This document shows positions 49,701 through 61,600 of a stretch of DNA of 64,000 nucleotides, one piece after another. How positions within the stretch are numbered: position 1 is the stretch's first letter; every line of letters starts with the position of its first letter. The stretch spans positions 7,130,001 to 7,194,000 of the forward strand of contig NW_027478158.1 of NCBI RefSeq assembly GCF_051020975.1. The letters run 5' to 3'. Source of the DNA: Osmia lignaria lignaria. Taxonomy: Eukaryota > Arthropoda > Insecta > Hymenoptera > Megachilidae. The notes below the pieces were generated by a model. The model was not told the DNA's origin and made no database searches. It saw only the letters and a program-made list of their open reading frames with translations. The translations under genes and the position numbers were made by a program.

Positions 49701-51520
49701 CGTAGTTTTCGAGATATATCGAGATATTTAAAAGGTCCGAAGCCGCACCAACATAATAGAGATACAGAAACACCGTGGCCCCTTTCTTTGAGTTAACTCT
49801 GCACTATTGCGAGCTGCAAATGCCACTTCCAGCTTAGCTGTGCAGAAGAAGAACAACAAGAACAAGAAATATCTCGAAATATATCCGTCAGGCCCCTTCC
49901 CTTGAGATAAATCTGCAAATATCTCGGAAACGAAGCGAGCTATGGCAAAATGTTAAGAGACCTTTTTTGTAGAGAATTAAGTTTCCTACTTTTTATGTGC
50001 TATGATATTTTTTGATCAGATGCGTAGTTCTCGAGATATATGAAGATATTTAAAAGTTCCGAAGCCGCACCAACATAATAGAGATACACAAACACCGTGG
50101 CCCCTTTGTTTGAGATAACTCTGCACTATTGCGAGCTGCAAATGCCACTTCCAGCTTAGCTGTGCAGAAGAAGAACAACAAGAAGAAGAAATATCTCGAA
50201 ATATGTCCGTCAGACCCCTTCCCTTGAGATAAATCTGCAAATATCTCGGAAACGAAGCGAGCTATGGCAAAATGTTAAGAGACCTTATTTGTAGAGAATT
50301 AAGTTTCCTACTTTTTATGTTCTGTGATATTATTTGATCAGATGCGTAGTTCTCGAGATATATCAAGATATTTAAAAGTTCCGAAGCCGCACCAACATAA
50401 TAGAGATACAGAAACACCGTGGCCCCTTTCTTTGAGATAACTCTGCACTAGTGCGAGCCGCAAATGCCACTTCCAGCTTAGCTGTGCAGAAGAAGAACAA
50501 CAAGAAGAAGAAATATCTGGAAATATGTCCGTTAGGCCCCTTCCCTTGAGATAAATCTGCAAATATCTCGGAAACGAAGCGAGTTATGGCAAAATGTTAA
50601 GAGACCTTTTTTGTAGAGTATTAAGTTTCCTACTTTCTATGTTCTATGATATTTTTTGATCAGATGCGTAGTTCTCGAGATATATCAAGATATTTAAAAG
50701 TTCCGAAGCCGCACCAACATAATAGAGATACAGAAACACCGTGGCCCCTTTCTTTGAGATAACTCTGCACTATTGCGAGCTGCAAATGCCACTTCCAGCT
50801 TAGCTGTGCAGAAGAAGAACAACAAGAAGAAGAAATATCTCGAAATATGTCCGTCAGGCCCCCTCCCTTGAGATAAATCTGCAAATATCTCGGAAACGAA
50901 GCGAGCTATGGCAAAATGTTAAGAGACCTTATTTGTAGAGAATTAAGTTTCCTACTTTTTATGTTCTATGACATTATTTGATCAGATGCGTAGTTCTCGA
51001 GATATATCAAGATATTTAAAAGTTCCGAAGCCGCACCAACATAATAGAGATACGCAAACACCGTGGCCCCTTTCTTTGAGATAACTCTGCACTATTGCGA
51101 GCTGCAAATGCCACTTCCAGCTTAGCTGTGCAGAAGAAGAACAACAAGAAGAAGAAATATCTCGAAATATGTCCGTCAGGACCCTTCCCTTGAGATAAAT
51201 CTGCAAATGTCTCGGAAACGAAGCGAGCTATGGCAAAACGTTAAGAGACCTTTTTTGTAGAGAATTACGTTTCCTACAATTTATGTTCTATGATATTTTT
51301 TGATCAGAAGCGTAGTTTTCGAGATATATCGAGATATTTAAAAGTTCCGAAGCCGCACCAACATAATAGAGATACAGAAACACCGTGGCCCCTTTCTTTG
51401 AGTTAACTCTGCACTATTGCGAGCTGCAAATGCCACTTCCAGCTTAGCTGTGCAGAAGAAGAACAACAAGAAGAAGAAATATCTCGAAATATGTCCGTCA
51501 GGCCCCTTCCCTTGAGATAA
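46726..51520. repeat. Mixed 4-mer and 5-mer HOR marked by GTTAAC units
   Basis: A class B unit with gagttaactct recurs at 44,640, 46,894, 48,182, 49,792 and 51,402. The spacings are 7, 4, 5 and 5 monomers. The units between are drawn from a small set: gagttatggc with ctatgttct; gacattatttgatc with caaatgtctcgg; tatgtgctatg with tttgtttgag and cagacccc. Copies therefore gain or lose single units between rounds. The GTTAAC change creates a restriction-type palindrome in only these copies plus one at 9,880. Confidence 0.83.
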
Positions 51521-54500
51521 ATCTGCAAATATCTCGGAAACGAAGAGAGCTATGGCAAAATGTTAAGAGACCTTTTTTGTAGAGAATTAAGGTTTCTACT
51601 TTTTACCTTCCATGATATTTTTTGATCAGATGCGTAGTTCTCGAGATATATCAAGTAATTTAAAAGTTCTGAAGCTGCACCAACATAATAGAGATACAGA
51701 AACACCGTGGCCCCTTTCTTTGAGATAACTCTGCACTAGTGCGAGCCGCAAATGCCACTTCCAGCTTAGCTGTGCAGAAGAAGAACAACAAGAAGAAGAA
51801 ATATCTGGAAATATGTCCGTTAGGCCCCTTCCCTTGAGATAAATCTGCAAATATCTCGGAAACGAAGCGAGCTATGGCAAAATGTTAAGAGACGTTTTTT
51901 GTAGAGAATTAAGTTTCCTACTTTCTATGTTCTATGATATTTTTTGATCAGATGAGTAGTTCTCGAGATATATGAAGATATTTAAAAGTTCCGAAGCCGC
52001 AACCAACATAATAGAGATACAGAAACACCGTGGCCCCTTCCTTTGAGATAACTCTGCACTATTGCGAGCTGTAAATGCCACGTCCAGCTTAGCTGTGCAG
52101 AAGAAGAACAACAAGAAGAAGAAATATCTCGAAATATGTCAGTCAGGCCCCTTCCCTTGAGATATATCTGCAAATATCTCGGAAACGAAACGAGCTATGG
52201 CAAAATGTTAAGAGACCTTTTTTGTAGAGAATTATGTTTCCTACAATTTATGTTCTATGATATTTTTCGATCAGAAGCGTAGTTTTCGAGATATATCGAG
52301 ATATTTAAAAGATCCGAAGCCGCACCAACATAATAGAGATACAGAAACACCGTGGCCCCTTTCTTTGAGATAACTCTGCACTATTGCGACCTGCAAATGC
52401 CACTTCCAGCTTAGCTGTGCAGAAGAAGAGCAACAAGAAGAAGAAATATCTCGAAATATGTCCGTCAGGCCCCTTCCCTTGAGATAAATCTGCAAATATC
52501 TCGGAAACGAAGAGAGCTATGGCAAAATGTTAAGAGACCTTTTTTGTAGAGAATTAAGTTTCCTACTTTTTATGTTCTACGATATTTTTTGATCAGATGC
52601 GTAGTTCTCGAGATATATCAAGATATTTAAAAGTTCCGAAGCCGCACCAACATAATAGAGATACACAAACACCGCGGCCCCTTTCTTTGAGATAACTCTG
52701 CACTATTGCGAGCTGTAAATGCCACTTCCAGCTTAGCTGTGCAGAAGAAGAACAACAAGAAGAAGAAATATCTCGAAATATGTCCGTCAGGCCCCTTCCC
52801 TTGAGATATATCTGCAAATATCTCGGAAACGAAGCGAGCTATGGCGAAATGTTAAGAGACCTTTTTTGTAGAGAATTATGTTTCCTACAATTTATGTTCT
52901 ATGATATTTTTTGATCAGAAGCGTAGTTTTCGAGATATATCGAGATATTTAAAAGTTCCGAAGCCGCACCAACATAATAGAGATACAGAAACACCGTGGC
53001 CCCTTTCTTTGAGATAACTCTGCACTAGTGCGAGCCGCAAATGCCACTTCCAGCTTAGCTGTGCAGAAGAAGAACAACAAGAAGAAGAAATATCTCGAAA
53101 TATGTCCGTCAGGCCAGTTCCTTTGAGCTGAATCTGCAAATATCTCGGAAACGAAGCGAGCTATGGCAAAATGTTAAGAGACGTTTTTTGTAGAGAATTA
53201 TGTTTCCTACAATTTATGTTCTATAATATTTTTTGATCAGAAGCGTAGTTTTCGAGATATATCGAGATATTTAAAAGTTCCGAAGCCGCACCAACATAAT
53301 AGAGATACAGAAACACCGTGGCCCCTTTCTTTGAGATAACTCTGCACTATTGCGAGCTGTAAATGCCACTTCCAGCTTAGCTGTGCAGAAGAAGAACAAC
53401 AAGAAGAAGAAATATCTCGAAATATGTCCGTCAGTCCCCTTCCCTTGAGATATATCTGCAAATATCTCGGAAACGAAGCGAGCTATGGCGAAATGTTAAG
53501 AGACCTTTTTTGTAGAGAATTATGTTTCCTACAATTTATGTTCTATGATATTTTTTGATCAGAAGCGTAGTTTTCGAGATATATCGAGATATTTAAAAGG
53601 TCCGAAGCCGCACCAACATAATAGAGATACAGAAACACCGTGGCCCCTTTCTTTGAGATAACTCTGCACTAGTGCGAGCCGCAAATGCCACTTCCAGCTT
53701 AGCTGTGCAGAAGAAGAACAACAAGAAGAAGAAACATCTCGAAATATGTCCGTCAGGCCCCTTCCCTTGAGATAAATCTGCAAATATCTCGGAAACGAAG
53801 CGAGCTATGGCAAAATGTTAAGAGACCTTTTTTGTAGAGAATTAAGTTTCCTACTTTTTATGTTCTATGATATTTTTTGATCAGATGCGTAGTTCTGGAG
53901 ATATATCAAGATATTTAAAAGTTCCGAAGCCGCACCAACATAATAGAGATACAGAAACACCGTGGCCCCTTTCTTTGAGATAACTCTGCACTATTGCGTG
54001 CTGCAAATGCCACTTCCAGCTTAGCTGTGCAGAGGAAGAACAACAAGAAGAAGAAATATCTCGAAATATGTCCGTCAGGCCAGTTCCTTTGAGCTGAATA
54101 TGCAAATATCTCGGAAACGAAGCGAGCTATGGCAAAATGTTAAGAGACGTTTTTTGTAGAGAATTATGTTTCCTACAATTTATGCTCTATGATATTTTTT
54201 GATCAGATGCGTAGTTCTCGAGATATATCAAGATATTTAAAAGTTCCGAAGCCGCACCAACATAATAGAGATACAGAAACACCGTGGCCCCTTTCTTTGA
54301 GATAACTCTGCACTATTGCGAGCTGCAAATGCCACTTCCAGCTTGGCTGTGCAGAAGAAGAACAACAAGAAGAAGAAATATCTCGAAGTATGTCCGTCAG
54401 GCCACTTCCCTTGAGATAAATCTGCAAATATCTCGGAAACGAAGCGAGCTACGGCAAAATGTTAAGAGACCTTTTTTGTAGAAAACTAAGTTTCCTACTT

Positions 54501-57500
54501 TTTATGTTCTATGATATTTTTTGATCAGATGCGTAGTTCTCGAGATATATCAAGATATTTAAAAGTTCCGAAGCCGCACCAACATAATAGAGATACAGAA
54601 ACACCGTGGCCCCTTTCTTTGAGATAACTCTGCACTAGTGCGAGCCGCAAATGCCACTTCCAGCTTAGCTGTGCAGAAGAAGAACAACAAGAAGAAGAAA
54701 TATCTCGAAATATGTCCGTCAGGCCCCTTCCCTTGAGATAAATCTGCAAATATCTCGGAAGCGAAGCGAGCTATGGCAAAATCTTAAGAGACCTATTTTG
54801 TAGAGAATTAAGTTTCCTACTTTTTATCTTCTATGATATTTTTTGATCAGATGCGTAGTTCTCGAGATATATCAAGATATTTAAAAGTTCCGAAGCCGCA
54901 CCAACATAATGGAGATACAGAAACACCGTGGCCCCTTTCTATGAGATAACTCTGCACTATTGCGAGCTGTAAATGCCACTTCCAGCTTAGCTGTGCAGAA
55001 GAAGAACAACAAGAAGAAGAAATATCTCGAAATATGTCCGTCAGGCCCCTTCCCTTGAGATATATCTGCAAATATCTCGGAAACGAAGCGAGCTATGGCA
55101 AAATGTTAAGAGACCTTTTTTGTAGAGAATTATGTTTCCTATAATTTATGTTCAATGATATTTTTTGATCAGAAGCGTAGTTTTCGAGATATATCGAGAT
55201 ATTTAAAAGTTCCGAAGCCGCACCAACATAATAGAGATACAGAAACACCGTGGCCCCTTTCTTTGAGATAACTCTGCACTATTGCGAGCTGCAAATGCCA
55301 CTTCCAGCTTAGCTGTGCAGAGGAAGAACAACAAGAAGAAGAAATATCTCGAAATATGTCCGTCAGGCCAGTTCCTTTGAGCTGAATCTGCAAATATCTC
55401 GGAAACGAAGCGAGCTATGGCAATATGTTAAGAGACCTTTTTTGTAGAGAATTATGTTTCCTACAATTTATATTCTATGATATTTTTTGATCAGAAGCGT
55501 AGTTTTCGAGATATATCGAGATATTTAAAAGTTCCGAAGCCGCACCAACATAATAGAGATACAGAAACACCGTGGCCCCTTTCTTTGAGATAACTCTGCA
55601 CTATTGCGAGCTGCAAATGCCACTTCCAGCTTAGCTGTGCAGAAGAAGAACAACAAGAAGAAGAAATATCTCGAAATATGTCCGTCAGGCCCCTTCCCTT
55701 GAGATAAATCTGCAAGTATCTCGGAAACGAAGCGAGCTATGGCAAAATGTTAAGAGACGTTTTTTGTAGAGAAGTATGTTTCCTACAATTTATGTTCTAT
55801 GATATTTTTTGATCAGAAGCGTAGTTTTCGAGATATATCGAGATATTTAAAAGTTCCGAAGCCGCACCAACATAATAGAGATACAGAAACACCGTGGCCC
55901 CTCTCTTTGAGATAACTCTGCACTAGTGCGAGCCGCAAATGCCACTTCCAGCTTAGCTGTGCAGAAGAAGAACAACAAGAAGAAGAAATATCTCGAAATA
56001 TGTCCGTCAGGCCCCTTCCCTTGAGATAAATCTGCAAATATCTCAGAAACGAAGCGAGCTATGGCAAAATGTTAAGAGAGCTTTTTTGTGGAGAATTAAG
56101 TTTCCTACTTTTTATCTTCTATGATATTTTTTGATCAGATGCGTAGTTCTCGAGATATATCAAGATATTTAAAAGTTCCGAAGCCGCACCAACATAATAG
56201 AGATACAGAAACACCGTGGCCCCTCTCTTTGAGATAACTCTGCACTAGTGCGAGCCGCAAATGCCACTTCCAGCTTAGCTGTGCAGAAGAAGAACAACAA
56301 GAAGAAGAAACATCTCGAAATATGTCCGTCAGGACTCTTCCCTTGAGATATATCTGCAAATATCTCGGAAACGAAGCGAGCTATGGCAAAATGTTAAGAG
56401 ACCTTTTTTGTAGAGAATTATGTTTCCTACAATTTATGTTCTATGATATTTTTTGATCAGAAGCGTAGTTTTCGAGATATATCGAGATATTTAAAAGTTC
56501 CGAAGCCGCACCAACATAATAGAGATACAGAAACACCTTGGCCCCTCTCTTTGAGATAACTCTGCACTAGTGCGAGCCGCAAATGCCACTTCCCGCTTAG
56601 CTGTGCAGAAGAAGAACAACAAGAAGAAGAAATATCTCGAAATATGTCCGTCAGGCCCCTTCCCTTGAGATAAATCTGCAAATATCTCGGAAACGAAGCG
56701 AGCTATTGCAAAATGTTAAGAGACCTTTTTTGTAGAGAATTATGTTTCCTACTTTTTATGTTCCATGATATTTTTTGATCAGATGCGTAGTTCTCGAGAT
56801 ATATCAAGATATTTAAAAGTTCCGAAGCCGCACCAACATAATAGAGATACAGAAACACCGTGGCCCCTTTCTTTGAGATAACTCAGCACTAGTGCGAGCC
56901 GCAAATGCCACTTCCAGCTTAGCTGTGCAGAAGAAGAACAACAAGAAGAAGAAATATCTCGAAATATGCCCGTCAGGCCCCTTCCCTTGAGATAAATCTG
57001 CAAATATCTCGGAAACGAAGCGAGCTATGGCAAAATGTTAAGAGACCTTTTTTGTAGAGAATTAAGTTTCCTACTTTTTATGTTCTATGATATTTTTTGA
57101 TCAGATGCGTAGTTCTCGAGATATATCAAGATATTTAAAAGTTCCGAAGCCGCACCAACATAATAGAGATACAGAAACACCGTGGCCCCTTTCTTTGAGA
57201 TAACTCTGCACTATTGCGAGCTGCAAATGCCACTTCCAGCTTAGCTGTGCAGAGGAAGAACAACAAGAAGAAGAAATATCTCGAAATATGTCCGTCAGGC
57301 CAGTTCCTTTGAGCTGAATCTGCAAATATCTCGGAAACGAAGCGAGCTATGGCAATATGTTAAGAGACGTTTTTTGTAGAGAATTATGTTTCCTACAATT
57401 TATGTTCTATGATATTTTTTGATCAGAAGCGTAGTTTTCGAGATATATCGAGATATTTAAAAGTTCCGAAGCCGCACCAACATAATAGAGATACAGAAAC

Positions 57501-60500
57501 ACCGTGGCCCCTCTCTTTGAGATAACTCTGCACTAGTGCGAACCGCAAATGCCACTTCCAGCTTAGCTGTGCAGAAGAAGAACAACAAGAAGAAGAAATA
57601 TCTCGAAATATGCCCGTCAGGCCCCTTCCCTTGAGATAAATCTGCAAATATCTCGGAAACGAAGCGAGCTATGGCAAAATGTTAAGAGACCTTTTTTGTA
57701 GAGAATTAAGTTTCCTACTTTTTATGTTCTATGATATTTTTTGATCAGAAGCGTAGTTTTCGAGATATATCGAGATATTTAAAAGTTCCGAAGCCGCACC
57801 AACATAATAGAGATACAGAAACACCGTGGCCCCTTTCTTTGAGATAACTCTGCACTAGTGCGAGCCGCAAATGCCACTTCCAGCTTAGCTGTGCAGAAGA
57901 AGAACAACAAGAAGAAGAAATATCTCGAAATATGTCCGTCAGGCCCCTTCCCTTGAGATAAATCTGCAAGTATCTCGGAAACGAAGCGAGCTATGGCAAA
58001 ATCTTAAGAGACCTTTTTAGTAGACAATTAAGTTTCCTACTTTTTATCTTCTATGATATTTTTTGATCAGATGCGTAGTTTTCGAGATATATCGAGATAT
58101 TTAAAAGTTCCGAAGCCGCACCAACACAATAGAGATACAGAAACACCGTGGCCCCTTTCTTTGAGATAACTCTGCACTATTGCGAGCTGCAAATGCCACT
58201 TCCAGCTTAGCTGTGCAGAAGAAGAACAACAAGAAGAAGAAATATCTCGAAATATGTCTGTCAGGACCCTTCCCTTGAGATAAATCTGCAAATATCTCGG
58301 AAACGTAGCGAGCTATGGCAAAATGTTAAGAGACCTTTTTTGTAGAGAATTATGTTTCCTACAATTTATGTTCTATGATATTTTTTGATCAGAAGCGTAG
58401 TTTTCGAGATATATCGAGATATTTAAAAGTTCCGAAGCCGCACCAACATAATAGAGATACAGAAACACCGTGGCCCCTTTCTTTGAGATAACTCTGCACT
58501 ATTGCGAGCTGCAAATGCCACTTCCAGCTTAGCCTTGTAGAAGAAGAACAACAAGAAGAAGAAATATCTCGAAATATGTCCGTCAGGCCCCTTCCCTTGA
58601 GATAAATCTGCAAGTATCTCGGAAACGAAGCGAGCTATGGCAAAATGTTAAGAGACGTTTCATGTAGAGAATTATGTTTCCTACAATTTATGTTCTATGA
58701 TATTTTTTGATCAGAAGCGTAGTTTTCGAGATATATCAAGATATTTAAAAGTTCCGAAGCCGCACCAACATAATAGAGATACAGAAACACCGTGGCCCCT
58801 CTCTTTGAGATAACTCTGCACTAGTGCGAGCCGCAAATGCCACTTCCAGCTTAGCTGTGCAGAAGAAGAACAACAAGAAGAAGAAATATCTCGAAATATG
58901 TCCGTCAGGCCCCTTCCCTTGAGATAAATCTGCAAATATCTCGGAAACGAAGCGAGCTATGGCAAAATGTTAGGAGACCTTTTTTGTAGAGAATTAAGTT
59001 TCCTACTTTTTATCTTCTATGATATTTTTTGATCAGATGCGTAGTTCTCGAGATATATCAAGATATTTAAAAGTTCCGAAGCCGCACCAACATAATAGAG
59101 ATACAGAAACACCGTGGCCCCTCTCTTTGAGATAACTCTGCACTAGTGCGAGCCGCAAATGCCACTTCCAGCTTAGCTGTGCAGAAGAAGAACAACAAGA
59201 AGAAGAAATATCTCGAAATATGTCCGTCAGGCCCCTTCCCTTGAGATAAATCTGCAAGTATCTCGGAAACGAAGCGAGCTATGGCAAAATGTTAAGAGAC
59301 GTTTTATGTAGAGAATTATGTTTCCTACAATTCATGTTCTATGATATTTTTTGATCAGAAGCGTAGTTTTCGCGATATATCGAGATATTTAAAAGTTCCG
59401 AAGCCGCACCAACATAATAGAGATACAGAAACACCGTGGCCCCTCTCTTTGAGATAACTCTGCACTAGTGCGAGCCGCAAATGCCACTTCCAGCTTAGCT
59501 GTGCAGAAGAAGAACAACAAGAAGAAGAAATATCTCGAAATATGTCCGTCAGGCCCCTTCCCTTGAGATAAATCTGCAAATATCTCGGAAACGAAGCGAG
59601 CTATGGCAAAATGTTAAGAGACCTTTTTTGTAGAGAATTAAGTTTCCTACTTTTTATCTTCTATGATATTTTTTGATCAGATGCGTAGTTCTTGAGATAT
59701 ATCAAGATATTTAAAAGTTCCGAAGCCGCACCAACATAATAGAGATACAGAAACACCGTGGCCCCTCTCTTTGAGATAACTCTGCACTATTGCGAGCTGG
59801 AAATGCCACTTCCAGTTTAGCTGTGCAGGAGAAGAACAACAAGAAGAAGAAATATCTCGAAATATGTCCGTCAGGCCAGTTCCTTTGAGCTGAATCTGCA
59901 AATATCTCGGAAACGAAGCGAGCTATGGCAAAATGTTAAGAGACGTTTTTTGTAGAGAATTATGTTTCCTACAATTTATGTTCTATGATATTTTTTGATC
60001 AGAAGCGTAGTTTTCGAGATATATCGAGATATTTAAAAGTTCCGAAGCCGCACCAACATAATAGAGATACAGAAACACCGTGGCCCCTCTCTTTGAGATA
60101 ACTCTGCACTAGTGCGAGCCGCAAATGCCACTTCCCGCTTAGCTGTGCAGAAGAAGAACAACAAGAAGAAGAAATATCTCGAAATATGTCCGTCAGGCCC
60201 CTTCCCTGGAGATAAATCTGCAAAAATCTCGGAAACGAAGCGAGCTATTGCAAAATGTTAAGAGACCTTTTTTGTAGAGAATTATGTTTCCTACTTTTTA
60301 TGTTCTATGATATTTTTTGATCAGATGCGTAGTTCTCGAGATATATCAAGATATTTAAAAGTTCCGAAGCCGCACCAACATAATAGAGATACAGAAACAC
60401 CGTGGCCCCTCTCTTTGAGATAACTCTGCACTATTGCGAGCTGGAAATGCCACTTCCAGTTTAGCTGTGCAGAAGAAGAACAACAAGAAGAAGAAATATC

Positions 60501-61600
60501 TCGAAATATGTCCGTTAGGCCCCTTCCCTTGAGATAAATCTGCAAATATCTCGGAAACGAAGCGAGCTATGGCAAAATGTTAAGAGACCTTTTTTGTAGA
60601 GAATTAAGTTTCCTACTTTTTATGTTCTATGATATTTTTTGATCAGATGCGTAGTTCCCGAGATATATCAAGATATTTAAAAGTTCCGAAGCCGCACCAA
60701 CATAATAGAGATACAGAAACACCGTGGCCCCTTTCTTTGAGATAACTCTGCGCTATTGCGAGCTGCAAATGCCACGTCCAGCTTAGCTGTGCAGAAGAAG
60801 AATAACAAGAAGAAGAAATATCTCGAAATATGTCCGTCAGGCCCGTTCCTTTGAGCTGAATCTGCAAATATCTCGGAAACGAAGCGAGCTATGGCAAAAT
60901 GTTAAGAGACGTTTTTTGTAGAGAATTATGTTTCCTACAATTTATGTTCTATGATATTTTTTGATCAGAAGCGTAGTTTTCGAGATATATCGAGATATTT
61001 AAAAGTTCCGAAGCCGCACCAACACAATAGAGATACAGAAACACCGTGGCCCCTTTCTTTGAGATAACTCTGCACTATTGCGAGCTGTAAATGCCACTTC
61101 CAGCTTAGCTGTGCAGAAGAAGAACAACAAGAAGAAGAAATATCTCGAAATATGTCCGTCAGGCCCGTTCCTTTGAGATGAATCTGCAAATATCTCGGAA
61201 ACGAAGCGAGCTATGGCAACATGTTAAGAGACCTTTTTTGTAGAGAATTATGTTTCCTACAATTTATGTTCTATGATATTTTTTGATCAGAAGCGTAGTT
61301 TTCGAGATATATCGAGATATTTAAAAGTTCCGAAGCCGCACCAACATAATAGAGATACAGAAACACCGTGGCCCCTTTCTTTGAGATAACTCTGCACTAG
61401 TGCGAGCCGCAAATGCCACTTCCAGCTTAGCTGTGCAGAAGAAGAACAACAAGAAGAAGAAATATCTCGAAATATGTCCGTCAGGCCCCTTCCCTTGAGA
61501 TATATCTGCAAATATCTCGGAAACGAAGCGAGCTATGGCAAAATGTTAAGAGACATTTTTTGTAGAGAATTATGTTTCCTACAATTTATGTTCTATGATA
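51521..61600. repeat. Long irregular stretch rich in class B and A/B hybrid units
   Basis: About 31 units show no stable higher-order period by eye. Class B units are frequent. The ttgagctgaatctg allele of the hairpin arm appears repeatedly (53,123, 55,378, 57,309, 59,886 and 60,853). Hybrid units occur at 54,160-54,230 (B left, A right) and 57,700-57,775 (A left, B right). Several private changes (ttcccgctt near 56,590 and 60,131; attgcaaaatg) recur at 11-monomer spacing, hinting at an older duplication now blurred. Only satellite sequence is present. Confidence 0.7.
51990..52010. other. 1-bp insertion in a monomer
   Basis: This unit reads ccgcaaccaacata where all others read ccgcaccaacata, adding one A, so spacing across it is 323 bases. 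It is the only insertion I find in the window and is private to one unit. Confidence 0.88.
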
